Shown here: piece after piece, positions 17,038-25,074 of the stretch
How the letters are laid out: every line of letters begins with the position of its first letter
How positions within the stretch are numbered: position 1 is the stretch's first letter
Source of the DNA: Micromonospora radicis
Lineage (GTDB): Bacteria > Actinomycetota > Actinomycetes > Mycobacteriales > Micromonosporaceae
NCBI RefSeq assembly: GCF_003583405.1
Contig: NZ_QXEC01000034.1
Location: forward strand, 1-48,998
Direction of reading: 5' to 3'
DNA: 48,998 bases
Program-made: the position numbers and the translations under genes
Notes under the pieces: model-generated
The model's input: only the letters and a program-made list of their open reading frames with translations
What the model was told of the DNA's origin: nothing
Database searches by the model: none

Positions 17038-17685
17038 TTAGAACAGCCGGGGTGTGACGACCGAGACGACCGTGGTGACGCTGTCGGTGTCGTTGTACAT
17101 CCGGTGCGGCACGGACGAACGCAGATGCACGCTGTCACCGGGGCGCAGCCGGTGTTCCACGCCGTCGACCTCGTAGAGCAGCTCGCCGGAGATGACGTAC
17201 GCGAACTCCTCACCGGCATGCCCGTACGCGTTCTCCCGCCGCCCGCCGGGCGCGATGCTCACCAGCATCGGTTCGAGCCGCAGGTCGGGGCCGCGTTCGG
17301 AGAGCATCCGGTAGGTCTGCTGCCCGGAGACGTACTGGGTGGTGGTGCTGGTCTCCGCCCTGGTCAGCGTGAAGTGGCTGGGCAGCGGGGTGACGGCGCC
17401 ACCGGCCGGGTCGGCCCCGTTGTCGAAGAAGTCGCCCACCGAGTGGTCCAGCGCCTTGGCGACGCTGCCGAGCGCGGTCAGGCCGATCGCCGAGATGCCC
17501 CGCTCGACCTGCGACAGGAAGCCGATCGACAGGCCGGCCCGGGCGGCCAGTCCCCGCAACGTCAACCCGCGTTCCTTGCGGAACTGGCGAATCCGCGCAC
17601 CGACCAGGCCGGCCGGCGTCTCGCCGTCGACCTTCTGGTCGGTGCGGGCCTGCTCCGGCACCGGGTGACTCTCCAACGACCGCAC
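17038..17685 (-). CDS. XRE-cupin transcriptional regulator
   Basis: A 215-residue regulator read toward the operon. GTG 17685 has an AGGAGG box six bases upstream. Residues about 35-90 are an XRE helix-turn-helix (IRQFRKERGLTLRGLAARAG, then SIGFLSQVERG). Residues about 140-205 form a small cupin barrel (GEEFAYVISGELLYEVDG, LRPGDSVHLRSSVPHR), where a ligand would bind. This PuuR-like architecture commonly controls amine or amino-acid catabolism. Its promoter shares TGTTCA-type half-sites with the operon promoter, supporting a role as operon repressor or activator with autoregulation (inference). A longer in-frame ORF upstream is discarded because it lacks a ribosome-binding site. Confidence 0.9.
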   Translation of the reverse strand: MRSLESHPVPEQARTDQKVDGETPAGLVGARIRQFRKERGLTLRGLAARAGLSIGFLSQVERGISAIGLTALGSVAKALDHSVGDFFDNGADPAGGAVTPLPSHFTLTRAETSTTTQYVSGQQTYRMLSERGPDLRLEPMLVSIAPGGRRENAYGHAGEEFAYVISGELLYEVDGVEHRLRPGDSVHLRSSVPHRMYNDTDSVTTVVSVVTPRLF

Positions 17686-17728
17686 GCGGCACCTCCTGTT
17701 ACCGCCGGCGGAAGCCGCTCCACCAGCG

Positions 17729-17750
17729 GTGTTCAATCCTATCGAACACG
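17729..17750 (-). promoter_or_regulatory. Promoter/operator of the XRE-cupin gene
   Basis: Inverted repeat GTGTTCAAT-CCT-ATCGAACAC (one mismatch in 9-bp arms). On the minus strand it contains a -10-like TAGGAT. The block AATCCTATCGAACACG (17735-17750) matches AATCCGATAGAACACG at the operon promoter (2316-2331) in 14 of 16 positions. A shared operator is the simplest reading. Confidence 0.55.
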
Positions 17751-17961
17751 GCCCCCGCCCCGCGAGGCCGACCGGCACATCTCGGGTGCGCGGGACGGAC
17801 CCCGAAACGCGACCCGACGAGGTACTCGGCGAAGCCCGGGTCGAAGAGGTCCTGCGGCAGCTCGATCTGACTTTCCTCCGGCGATCTGATCCGTCGATGT
17901 GGGGCCTTCGTATCCATCTCAGTAGCGGATGTGGTGAACCCGGCGAAAGGGGCAGGCTCCG

Positions 17962-19107
17962 ATGGACAGATCGAGGTACGGCAGGTCTCGTACGCAATCT
18001 CGGCGGTGGCGGCTCGGCACGGTCGCCGGGGTCGCGGTTCTCGCGCTCGGTGTCGGACTGGGTGTCGCCTCGGCCGGCGAGGACGTGCCGGCCGCGCCGC
18101 CACCTGCCACTGCCGCGCCGGTTACCAGCGCGCCCGTCGTGGCCGGGCCAGCGCCGCAGGCTCCGGCGGACACGCCGGTGGCGGTGCACGGTCGGCTCAG
18201 CGTCTGTGGTGTGCAGCTGTGCAACGAGGCCGGTGAGGCGATCCAACTGCGCGGCATGAGCAGCCACGGCCTGCAGTTCTTCCCGGACTGCGTGAACACC
18301 GACTCGCTGGTGGCGCTGCGCGACGACTGGCGGGCCGACGTCATCCGGCTGTCGATGTACGCGCAGGAGGGCGGCCTGGAGACCGACCCGGTCGGCTTCA
18401 CCGCCAAGGTGAACGGGCTCGTCGACGACGCCACCGCGCTGGGGCTCTACGTGATCGTGGACTTCCACGTGCTCACTCCTGGTGACCCGAACATCAACCT
18501 GGAGTTGGCGAAGAGCTTCTTCGCGGAGGTGACGAGCACGCACGCGGCGAAGAACAACGTGATCTACGAGATCGCCAACGAGCCGAACGGGGTCAGCTGG
18601 GCCGGTATCAAGGCGTACGCCGACGAGGTCATCCCGGTGATCCGCGACAACGCGCCGGAGAGCGTCGTGCTGGTCGGCACCCGCGGCTTCTCCTCCCTGG
18701 GCCTGAGCGACGGCAGCGACGAGACCGAGATCATCGACGATCCGGTCACCTTCGACAACATCATGTACACGTTCCACTTCTACGCCGCCTCGCACGGCGC
18801 GGACCGGCGTGCGGTGGTGGCCCGCGCCGCGCGGAGCCTGCCCCTGTTCGTCAGTGAGTTCGGCACCCAGACCTTCACCGGCGACGGTGACAACGACTTC
18901 GACAGCACCACCGCCTGGCTGGACCTGCTCAAGGACGCCAGGATCTCGTATGCGATGTGGAGCTTCTCCGACGGCCGGGAGACCAACTCGACCTTCCTGC
19001 CGGGCACCTGCGCGGGCACCGACTTCACGGGCAACGAGGTGTTGACCGAAGCGGGCCGGTACCTGCGTAGCCGGATCCGCACCGGCGTCGGCAACCCCAA
19101 CGGCTAG
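17962..19107 (+). CDS. Secreted glycoside hydrolase family 5 endoglucanase-like protein
   Basis: A 381-residue secreted enzyme. A basic N-terminus (RSRYGRSRTQSRRWR) is followed by a hydrophobic segment (about 20-38) and a Pro/Ala-rich linker to about residue 72. The GH5 domain follows: IQLRGMSSHGLQ, DVIRLSMY, YVIVDFHV, then the acid/base Glu207 in YEIANEPNG and the nucleophile Glu299 in LFVSEFGT. The cellulase A (GH5_2-like) pattern fits best; a related beta-glucanase is possible. No carbohydrate-binding module is present. ATG 17962 follows a GAAAGGGG box. The 276 bases upstream (17686-17961) hold its promoter region and the regulator's. Confidence 0.9.
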   Translation: MDRSRYGRSRTQSRRWRLGTVAGVAVLALGVGLGVASAGEDVPAAPPPATAAPVTSAPVVAGPAPQAPADTPVAVHGRLSVCGVQLCNEAGEAIQLRGMSSHGLQFFPDCVNTDSLVALRDDWRADVIRLSMYAQEGGLETDPVGFTAKVNGLVDDATALGLYVIVDFHVLTPGDPNINLELAKSFFAEVTSTHAAKNNVIYEIANEPNGVSWAGIKAYADEVIPVIRDNAPESVVLVGTRGFSSLGLSDGSDETEIIDDPVTFDNIMYTFHFYAASHGADRRAVVARAARSLPLFVSEFGTQTFTGDGDNDFDSTTAWLDLLKDARISYAMWSFSDGRETNSTFLPGTCAGTDFTGNEVLTEAGRYLRSRIRTGVGNPNG

Positions 19108-19111
19108 CTAG

Positions 19112-19303
19112 CCGACGACGCAGTTCGGCTGGCCGGAGGCAGACCCGCGGGTAGGCGTGATTTCACCCTGAAATTTTTATTTCACCATGAAATCAACGCT
19201 CTGAAGGTAACCCTCTCCCGGGGCTGCCAGCCACGGCGCCAGCACGGATCATCCAATGCCGTCTATCGATCACCGGCCCGCCGCACCCGACCTCGAGACA
19301 CGG
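19112..19303 (+). repeat. Dispersed palindromic repeat, copy 1
   Basis: A block starting CCGACGACGCAGT and running through GGGTAGGCGTGATTTCA, an imperfect hairpin with arms GATTTCACCCTGAAAT and ATTTCACCATGAAATC (19158-19194), then GCTGCCAGCCACGGCGCC. It is closely related to copy 2 at 27575-27802 over about 190 bases, and more distantly to copy 3 on the other strand. It lies directly after the GH5 stop. The remaining sequence to 19370 shows no gene. Confidence 0.75.
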
Positions 19304-19370
19304 ACCTAGCTAGACCTTCGCTGCGCCCGCAGCCCCGCCCCGAGTTAGCACTTACTCGTCTAGATCTCCA

Positions 19371-19417
19371 CGAACAGCGCGGACGCTCCGGTGGAAGTTC
19401 GGGCGTCCCGCTGTTCG
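19371..19417 (-). terminator. Long hairpin after the EEP fragment
   Basis: Arms CGAACAGCGCGGACGC (19371-19386) and GCGTCCCGCTGTTCG (19403-19417) pair over 15 bp with one bulged base and a 16-base loop. It begins right after the TAA at 19418-19420 of the truncated EEP gene, as expected for that gene's original terminator. Confidence 0.65.
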
Positions 19418-19790
19418 TTACGGCCGTGCGGTGCCTGGGCTGTCGGGCAGCTTTCGGGGGTCGAGGTCGACGGCCACGGGTAGGTGGTCGCTGGCGGCGC
19501 GGCTGACGGGGGTGTCGATGACCGTGAGCGAGGTGACCGCCTTGAGGACCGGTGTGGTGGCGTGGATGGTGTCGATGCGCCGGGCGATGCCTCGGGCGTC
19601 GTAGGGGCAGGTGGGCCAGTGGCCGGTGGTGGGTTTCCAGGGGCTGCGGGTGGCGGCGGCGAGGTCGTGGAGGCCGCCGGATTCCCAGACCAGAGCCGGA
19701 TCGGTGGCGCGGTCGCGGGGGTGGTGGTCACAGTGACCGTCGGCGTGGTCTGGGGTGCGGGAACGGGGTCCGGCCGCCGCTGGTGGTGGG
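19418..19790 (-). pseudogene. 3' fragment of an endonuclease/exonuclease/phosphatase-family gene
   Basis: The reading frame ends in RRIDTIHATTPVLK and SDHLPVAVDLD, the Arg-Ile-Asp and Ser-Asp-His catalytic end of the EEP (exonuclease III / DNase I-like) fold. About 115 residues are recognisable. The N-terminal three quarters, with the metal-binding Glu and His, are missing. The upstream border runs directly into the 3' end of the GNAT gene. A hairpin follows the TAA stop, so this is a real gene end whose front was lost. Confidence 0.65.
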
Positions 19791-20387
19791 GGCGCCGCGC
19801 CACATCCGCCAGATGATCGGCCCGTCGGTGGGGAGGGCGATGGTGGGGCCGGCGGTGTAGCCGTGGCGCAGGTAGAGCCGCCGGTTGCGCATGTTGCTGG
19901 CTTCCAGGTACGCCGGCAGGCCGAAGTCGTCGAGTCGGCGGTGGTGGTCGGCCAGCAGGGTGGCGCCGATGCCGCGGTTCTGCCGGCTGGGGTCGACGGC
20001 CAGGTACGCGAGGTAGTGGTGGGGTGTGTCGGGGTGGAAGGCGTCGAACAGCTCTTCCAGCAGCACGAACTTCGGCGCGTAGACGCCCGTGATGCGTTCC
20101 AGTGCCGCCAGCCGTTCACGGGTGTCGGTGGGAGCGGGTTCGAGGCGGGGGTACCAGATGGCCACGGCGGTCTGGTCGGCGGTGGTGTGGACCTGCCCGT
20201 GTGTCATGCCGTGGTGGAGCGCGTCGCGGAAGTAGCGGTAGTAGACGGTGCGCCGCTCGTCGGGGTCGGGGATGAGCCACTCGGCGAGGGGTCCGTCGTG
20301 GAACGCCTCGGCGAGGACGCCGATCAGCGGTCCGGTGTCGGCTTCGGTGGCGGGGCGGACGAGCGGGTTGTTGTTGGTGACGGTCAC
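19728..20387 (-). CDS. GNAT-family N-acetyltransferase
   Basis: A 219-residue acetyltransferase, last gene of a five-gene minus-strand operon. GTG 20387 follows AAGGAGAA. The GNAT fold is clear: RPATEADTGPLIGVLAEAF at the start, YLAYLAVDPSRQNRGIGATLL as strand 4 plus the acetyl-CoA pyrophosphate loop (Q-N-R-G-I-G), then LEASNMRNRRLYLRHGY. The natural domain ends near WRMWRG; the last ~20 residues (through HPRPRRRSL) are read from the adjoining EEP remnant, so the C-terminus is probably chimeric. It starts 13 bases after the permease stop. The acceptor is unknown. Confidence 0.88.
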   Translation of the reverse strand: MTVTNNNPLVRPATEADTGPLIGVLAEAFHDGPLAEWLIPDPDERRTVYYRYFRDALHHGMTHGQVHTTADQTAVAIWYPRLEPAPTDTRERLAALERITGVYAPKFVLLEELFDAFHPDTPHHYLAYLAVDPSRQNRGIGATLLADHHRRLDDFGLPAYLEASNMRNRRLYLRHGYTAGPTIALPTDGPIIWRMWRGAPTTSGGRTPFPHPRPRRRSL

Positions 20388-20400
20388 GGCTTCTCCTTGG

Positions 20401-21894
20401 TCAGGCGGGTTGGCGAACGGCGTCGGGGGCGCGCAGGGGTCCGGTGTCGCTGTCCGCGCCGAGGCCGACTGCGGCGTACACGTCGGGGTTGGTGGTGCGC
20501 AGGAGCAGTGCCCAGGCGATGCCGAGGAGTGCGGCGGCGGCGTAGGCGGCGGGGAACGCCCAGCGCAGTGGCGAGTCCGGTGCCACGCCGAGGAGGGTGG
20601 CGAACTCGCGCAGGGTGACGGTGAGGATCCCGGCGAGCGCGAGGGTGGCGGCCCCGGGTGCGATCAGCGTCCGCCAGGGGCCTTCGGTGTGGGTGATGCG
20701 GGCGTAGAAGCCGATGACGGCGGCGGAGGTGACGGTCATCAGGATGAGGACGCCGAGGCCGCCGGTGACGGTGATCCAGAAGAACAGGTGCACGATCGGG
20801 TCCGCCCCGGCCAGGGCGTAGCCGACGAGCACGGCGAAGGCGAGGCCACTCTGGGCGAGGGAGCCGACTTTCGGGGCGCCGGTGTGCCGGCTGGTGCGGC
20901 CGAACACGGCGGGCAGGACGCGTTCGCGGCCGAGGGCGAACAGGTATCGGGCCACGGTGTGGTGGAACGAGAGCAGGGCGGCGAACAGGCTGGTGACGAA
21001 GAGGACCCGGGCGACGGTGATGACACTGTCGGCCAGGTACGGCGAGACCAGGTTGAAGATGAGGTCGGTGCCGTCGGCGCGGGCCGCCTCGACGATGCGG
21101 TCGGGGCCGGTGGCCACGGACATCGCCCACGCGGACAGCCCATACAGCAGACCCGTCACGGCCACCGCGATGTAGGTGGCACGGGCGATCGTGCGGCGAG
21201 GATCCTTCGTCTCTTCGCTGAACACCACCGTGCCCTCGAAGCCCACGAACCCGGTGATCGCGGTGACCAGCGCCGCGCCGATCCCGGCGGCGAACACGTG
21301 TGCCGGGGCGAGGGTGTCGAAGCTGACGGTGCCGTCGGCGGGGTGGGTGACCATGATCGCGTCGAAGGTCAGGGCGACGACGCATTCGGCGACGAGGACG
21401 ACGGCGAGTACCCGGCCGTTGAGGTCGATCCGGGCGACCCCGAGCGCCGCGACGATGGCCCAGACGGCGAGGGCGCAACTCCACCAGGTGAGGTGCCAGC
21501 CGTACCGGTCGTTGAGGAACGCGGCGGTGACGGCCCCGGCCCCGCCGTAGAGGCCGATCTGCATGGCGTTGTACGCCAGCAGCGCGACCATCGCCGCCCC
21601 GACCCCGGCCGGACGGCCGAGGCCCCGGCTGACGTATGTGTAGAAGGCTCCGGCGTTGACGATGCGCCGCGACATCGCCACGTAGCCGACCGCGAACAAC
21701 GCCAACACGGCGGCGACGAGCAGGTAGGACACGGGGATGCCGGTGACGCCGGTGACCGCGTACCCGGTGGTCGCCCCGCCCGCGACGACGGTGAGGGGCG
21801 CGGCGGCGGCGATCACGAAGAACACCACCGACGGGATACCGAGCCGCCCACGGGCGAGGACGGCGGAGACGGTGTCGGGTTTCGAGTGGGACAT
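20401..21894 (-). CDS. APC-family amino acid permease
   Basis: A 497-residue integral membrane protein with about twelve hydrophobic segments. The first, VFFVIAAAAPLTVVAGG, has the APC-superfamily unwound helix 1; GFVGFEGTVVFSEETKDPRR marks helix 6 and the following loop of the AAT/APC type. ATG 21894 (MSHSKPD) is preceded by GAGAGAGAAC and removes 14 unsupported residues from the longest frame. It probably imports an amino acid or polyamine with protons. It lies between the GOLPH3-like gene and the GNAT gene in one operon; how the three cooperate is unknown. Confidence 0.9.
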   Translation of the reverse strand: MSHSKPDTVSAVLARGRLGIPSVVFFVIAAAAPLTVVAGGATTGYAVTGVTGIPVSYLLVAAVLALFAVGYVAMSRRIVNAGAFYTYVSRGLGRPAGVGAAMVALLAYNAMQIGLYGGAGAVTAAFLNDRYGWHLTWWSCALAVWAIVAALGVARIDLNGRVLAVVLVAECVVALTFDAIMVTHPADGTVSFDTLAPAHVFAAGIGAALVTAITGFVGFEGTVVFSEETKDPRRTIARATYIAVAVTGLLYGLSAWAMSVATGPDRIVEAARADGTDLIFNLVSPYLADSVITVARVLFVTSLFAALLSFHHTVARYLFALGRERVLPAVFGRTSRHTGAPKVGSLAQSGLAFAVLVGYALAGADPIVHLFFWITVTGGLGVLILMTVTSAAVIGFYARITHTEGPWRTLIAPGAATLALAGILTVTLREFATLLGVAPDSPLRWAFPAAYAAAALLGIAWALLLRTTNPDVYAAVGLGADSDTGPLRAPDAVRQPA

Positions 21895-21936
21895 CGGTTC
21901 TCTCTCAGCGAAGGGGATGGCTGGGGTTGGTCGCAC

Positions 21937-22683
21937 TCAGGAGGTGCGGTGGCTCAGTACGGCACCGCCGACGACGGCACCGAGATCAGCGAGAAGGTCA
22001 CGCAGCGGCAGGGGTGCCTGCTCGACCTGCCGGCGCAGGAACGCGCGGGCGGACAGGGGCGCCCCGTCGAGCAGGATCGGATCGAGCTGCGTGTGCACCG
22101 CGATACCCGCCAGGGCGATGTCGAAGGCGTTCAGCCGTTGGTGGTTGCGCAGCTGGTAGGACAGGCGCGCCCACGACCAGGCGGCCGTGTTCATGTCCGC
22201 CGGCACGTAGACGGTGCGCTGGCGCCACAACCGACCCACCTGCTCCGGTCGGAGCAGCCCGAGCTGCCACATGCGGGTCGCCACCTGCTCGTGGGCGGTG
22301 GTGCCGAGGAACGCCAACCACGTCCGCGTCGCCGTGTGACGGGGCTCGGCCACCAGCCGGTCGAGGACGAGGTGTTGCAGCCAGTCCCTCGGCGGCGACA
22401 CGTCGGTCACCCGCACCTGCCGGCCCACGAACGTGATCCGCCCCTCCCAACACAGTTCAGCGAGGAGCGCGGCGGCCAGGCCGTGCGCTGTCGCGGACTC
22501 GAACAGCCGCGACCGACCGGTCTGGTCGTCGTGCGCCAGGTAGAAGAACTCGTCCGCGAGGCGCGCGGGTTGGGCGGCGGCGCTACCGACGGCCCGCACC
22601 GGCCGGGCCGGCTCCACCGGCACCCGGTGCTCGCGTAGGTGTGGGGCGTGGTCGTCGGCTGCGCCGGGGGGTGTGGTGTTCAC
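21937..22683 (-). CDS. GOLPH3/VPS74-family (GPP34) protein
   Basis: A 248-residue protein. The GPP34 fold is signalled by LADEFFYLAHDDQTGRSRL, then GLAAALLAELCWEGRI, the characteristic opening of bacterial GOLPH3-like proteins, followed by a helical region (RDWLQHLVLDRLV; VGRLWRQRTVYVPAD). Eukaryotic relatives bind phosphatidylinositol-4-phosphate and sort glycosyltransferases; the bacterial role is not established. The GTG start at 22683 overlaps the preceding stop (GTGA). It is 42 bases ahead of the permease gene. Confidence 0.88.
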   Translation of the reverse strand: MNTTPPGAADDHAPHLREHRVPVEPARPVRAVGSAAAQPARLADEFFYLAHDDQTGRSRLFESATAHGLAAALLAELCWEGRITFVGRQVRVTDVSPPRDWLQHLVLDRLVAEPRHTATRTWLAFLGTTAHEQVATRMWQLGLLRPEQVGRLWRQRTVYVPADMNTAAWSWARLSYQLRNHQRLNAFDIALAGIAVHTQLDPILLDGAPLSARAFLRRQVEQAPLPLRDLLADLGAVVGGAVLSHRTS

Positions 22684-22913
22684 CGCGGCTGGCCTTCCTC
22701 GGTCGAATCGTCAGGGGAGATCGGGTGCCCGAGCTGCCGAAGGAGCTTCCGCCCGCCAGGATGGCGAGCGAGTTCCTCGATCGCCCAGGCGTGTTGCCCG
22801 CACCGGTCGTGCCGACAGTGGAGACACGTGCCGCCGTCGCGGTGCTGGAGCGCGGTGTTCCGCGCCGACTCGAAGCGGTCGACGGGCCGATCGCTGTCGT
22901 CGGTGCCGGTCAC
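22680..22913 (-). CDS. Small Cys/His-containing hypothetical protein
   Basis: 77 residues from GTG 22913, which overlaps the upstream stop as GTGA. The centre holds CLHCRHDRCGQH, a possible zinc knuckle, followed by a helix (WAIEELARHPGGRKLLRQL). No family is recognised. Overlapping stops and starts on both sides show that it is translated as part of the operon; without that context it would be easy to miss. A longer frame upstream is an out-of-phase shadow of the preceding gene. Confidence 0.65.
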   Translation of the reverse strand: MTGTDDSDRPVDRFESARNTALQHRDGGTCLHCRHDRCGQHAWAIEELARHPGGRKLLRQLGHPISPDDSTEEGQPR

Positions 22914-23185
22914 GACGCGGCGAGCTGGCGGTGCAGCGCGGCGATCCTGACCCGCACCTCCATGCACGGCGGGTGCCGGTCCACGTGCGGGTACGCACAC
23001 TCCGGCCGGTGACCGAGCACCCAGACCCACTCGTCGCTGCGGTACAGCAGGTCGCGGACGCCTGCGACGGTGACGGCCACGGAAGTACCGGGGGTCAGGC
23101 CGCGCCCGTAGGACCAGTCGTCCGCGCGGAGTTGGAGCAAGACACCCGGCGGGACGTCGGGGAGCGGCTGCGGGGTGCGGTTCAC
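22910..23185 (-). CDS. Small hypothetical protein, first gene of the GOLPH3 operon
   Basis: 91 residues from GTG 23185 with GGAGGGAC as ribosome-binding site. The sequence has a beta-rich centre (VLLQLRADDWSY, VAVTVAGVRDLLYR, WVWVLGHRPEC) and ends in a helix with Cys in HPPCMEVRVRIAALHRQL. The layout suggests a compact single domain; the family is unknown. The neighbour, also Cys/His-containing, starts inside its stop codon, so the two small proteins may act together. The promoter should lie in 23186-23500. Confidence 0.65.
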   Translation of the reverse strand: MNRTPQPLPDVPPGVLLQLRADDWSYGRGLTPGTSVAVTVAGVRDLLYRSDEWVWVLGHRPECAYPHVDRHPPCMEVRVRIAALHRQLAAS

Positions 23186-23206
23186 GGCTGTGTCCCTCCG
23201 TGAACC

Positions 23207-23223
23207 GGCTGCGGACCGCAGCC
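23207..23223. promoter_or_regulatory. Inverted repeat in the leader of the GOLPH3 operon
   Basis: GGCTGCGG-A-CCGCAGCC, perfect 8-bp arms with a single central base, 21 bases upstream of the first start codon. It could be an operator or a leader hairpin. Confidence 0.4.
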
Positions 23224-23384
23224 GCGACCCGATGCGGGTCGGCTGGGGCTCGGTCGGCGCATGTGATCGTGTCCGTGAGCGGGGACGAACCGCTTGACGC
23301 GCACTGTCATCACCTCTTCGTGTGGGAGATACGCGGCCGGGCCCTCCCTGGCACCGACCGCACACCCCGATCAGCGGACGCAGG

Positions 23385-23408
23385 CGTGCGTCCCGTACGG
23401 GACGCACG
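23385..23408. promoter_or_regulatory. 24-bp perfect palindrome
   Basis: All 24 bases are self-complementary; the core is CGTCCCGTACGGGACG. It stands in the non-coding region between the GOLPH3 operon (minus) and the XRE gene (plus). TetR-type operators are often of this length and symmetry, but no TetR gene is nearby. The remainder of 23186-23758 holds no convincing gene; 23560-23720 is notably AT-rich and is probably the XRE promoter region. Confidence 0.55.
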
Positions 23409-23758
23409 GCGGACCCCGCACCCGGTTTATGGACAGGACAGGACCGCTTCCGCACGTACTCGGCGTTGAGCTGTTTGAAGAGGCCCGCGGGCTCGTGGCG
23501 TTCCGCTTGATCCGACAGACGTGATCGGCCTTGGGGTGATGACCCGTTCGGCGACTGTCCGGCCCTTCTGCTACTCATTACACTTTGGACATGACCAGAA
23601 ATCAACCATCCAAGAAGGGGTATCTGTTTTGAGAGAAGTTTTTGCGTTGCCTAATAAAAGGGCAGGTCACAGGGGATGTGCCCCTCAGGGTTACGCGTCT
23701 ATTGCGTGTTTTAATTGGGCGCAGCACGCGCCCAAAGTGGACGAGAGGGTGGGCTTAG

Positions 23759-24661
23759 GTGTCTGAGGCAGTGGGCTCGGCGTTGCTACGCCGCCACATC
23801 GGGCGTCGCCTGGAGGCGTTACGGAAGCACGCTGGGCTGTCGCAGGAGCAGGCGGCCGAGCAACTCCAGAAGGGCCGCACGACCATCGCCAGGTGGGAAG
23901 AGGGCCACGAGAACGTCCGTTTCCGCGACGTGGACGTCAAGGCGCTGCTGGAGATCTACGGGGCGGGAGAGCATGACACCAAAGTCCTGCTCGCGCTGAC
24001 CGCCGAGACCCGCAACGGCCGGCGCAAGAGCTGGTGGCACGACTACACGGAGACGGCGCTGCCGACCTGGTTCGGCCTGTACGTCACGTTGGAGGACAGC
24101 GCCGAGACGATCCTCCAGTACGAGTCGGAGCTGGTCCCCGGCCTGCTCCAGACCCCCACCTACGCCGAACAGGTCGCGCGCGTGCCACCGGGTTACCTCG
24201 AAGAGGACGAGATCCTCCGCCGCGTCCAGGTGCGGGTCGAGCGACAGTCGCTGCTCACCCGCCCCCGCGCGCCGCACCTCCAGGTCGTCCTCAACCAGGC
24301 GGTGCTCCATCGACCCGTCGGCGGCCCGAGGGCCATGGCCGAGCAGATGGCCCACCTGCTGGAGCTGACGGCCAAGGCGAACGTGACCGTGCGCATCGTG
24401 CCGTTCTCCGCGGGCGTGCACAGCGGCATGGCCGCCTGCGGGCCGTTCACCATCCTGGACTTCCCGACCAACGAGTTCGGCGATCCACTCGAACCCCCGC
24501 TCGCGTACGCCGAGACGCTGACTGGTGCGATGTACCTGAACAAGCCCGACGAGGTCAACGCCTACCGGCTGGCGTGGGCTGACCTTGAGAAGCGCGCCCT
24601 CAACCAGACGGCGTCGAAACGACTGATCGTGGAAGCACAGAAGGGATACACCAGTGGCTGA
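23759..24661 (+). CDS. XRE-type regulator with DUF5753 C-terminal domain
   Basis: A 300-residue regulator. Residues about 10-65 form the helix-turn-helix (RRLEALRKHAGLSQEQAAEQL, KGRTTIARWEEG). The rest is DUF5753: RKSWWHDY, FGLYVTLEDSAETILQYES, ELVPGLLQTPTYAEQV, and VTVRIVPFSAGVHSGM. Proteins of this kind occur in many copies in actinomycetes, nearly always followed by a DUF397 gene, as here; several affect development or antibiotic production. Its GTG start at 23759 follows GAGAGGGTGGG. It overlaps the DUF397 gene by 8 bases. The AT-rich upstream stretch probably contains its promoter. Confidence 0.92.
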   Translation: MSEAVGSALLRRHIGRRLEALRKHAGLSQEQAAEQLQKGRTTIARWEEGHENVRFRDVDVKALLEIYGAGEHDTKVLLALTAETRNGRRKSWWHDYTETALPTWFGLYVTLEDSAETILQYESELVPGLLQTPTYAEQVARVPPGYLEEDEILRRVQVRVERQSLLTRPRAPHLQVVLNQAVLHRPVGGPRAMAEQMAHLLELTAKANVTVRIVPFSAGVHSGMAACGPFTILDFPTNEFGDPLEPPLAYAETLTGAMYLNKPDEVNAYRLAWADLEKRALNQTASKRLIVEAQKGYTSG

Positions 24662-24863
24662 CTCGGCTGGCGCGATCTGGCGCAAGAGCACCCGCAGCGG
24701 CAACGGCGGAAACTGCGTCGAGGTGGCGACGAACCTGCTCGACCGCCAAGGCGCAGTCCTTGTGCGCGACAGCAAGAACCCCCAGGGCGGCAACCTCGCC
24801 GTCACGGCCAGGAGCTGGACGGCCTTCACGGCCGCCGTTCGGGAGGGCACCCTCAGCCGGTAA
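24654..24863 (+). CDS. DUF397 protein
   Basis: 69 residues with the DUF397 signature: IWRKSTRSGNGGNCVEVA, then VLVRDSKNPQGGNL and a terminal SWTAFTAAVREG. The family partners XRE-DUF5753 regulators and has been described as an antagonist or co-factor of the partner in Streptomyces. The GTG start lies inside the 3' end of the regulator gene (8-base overlap), so synthesis is coupled. Confidence 0.9.
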   Translation: MADSAGAIWRKSTRSGNGGNCVEVATNLLDRQGAVLVRDSKNPQGGNLAVTARSWTAFTAAVREGTLSR

Positions 24864-24935
24864 CCACGACGTGGCGGCACCCCGCAGGTGTCGGCCCGCG
24901 CCGAGCACCACCGCCTTCACCGCCACCGCCACCGC

Positions 24936-25013
24936 ACCAGCTCCACCGGACCAGCTCCACCGGACCAGCTCCACCGCGCCAGTTCCACCGCGCCAGCTCC
25001 ACCGCACCAGAGC
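24936..25013. repeat. 14-bp tandem repeat
   Basis: Five units of ACCAGCTCCACCGG with variants (24936-25005) plus a partial sixth. The period is not a multiple of three and no supported gene covers it, so it is non-coding, located just after the DUF397 gene. The rest of 24864-25151 holds two hairpins and no gene. Confidence 0.75.
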
Positions 25014-25074
25014 TGCGCGACCGAGGGCAGGAAGCTGCTGAAGTCCTCGGCGGACCAGGAAGGGAAGAGGTGGG

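Noticed and set aside
19141..19230. Small conserved peptide (GRRDFTLKFLFHHEI) in the dispersed repeats
   Set aside because: All three copies are open through the hairpin, but substitutions change the residues freely and no start with a ribosome-binding site exists. The conservation follows the DNA palindrome.
23521..23766. 81-codon frame upstream of the XRE gene
   Set aside because: Lies in an AT-rich promoter-like stretch, has no third-position GC bias and no ribosome-binding site.
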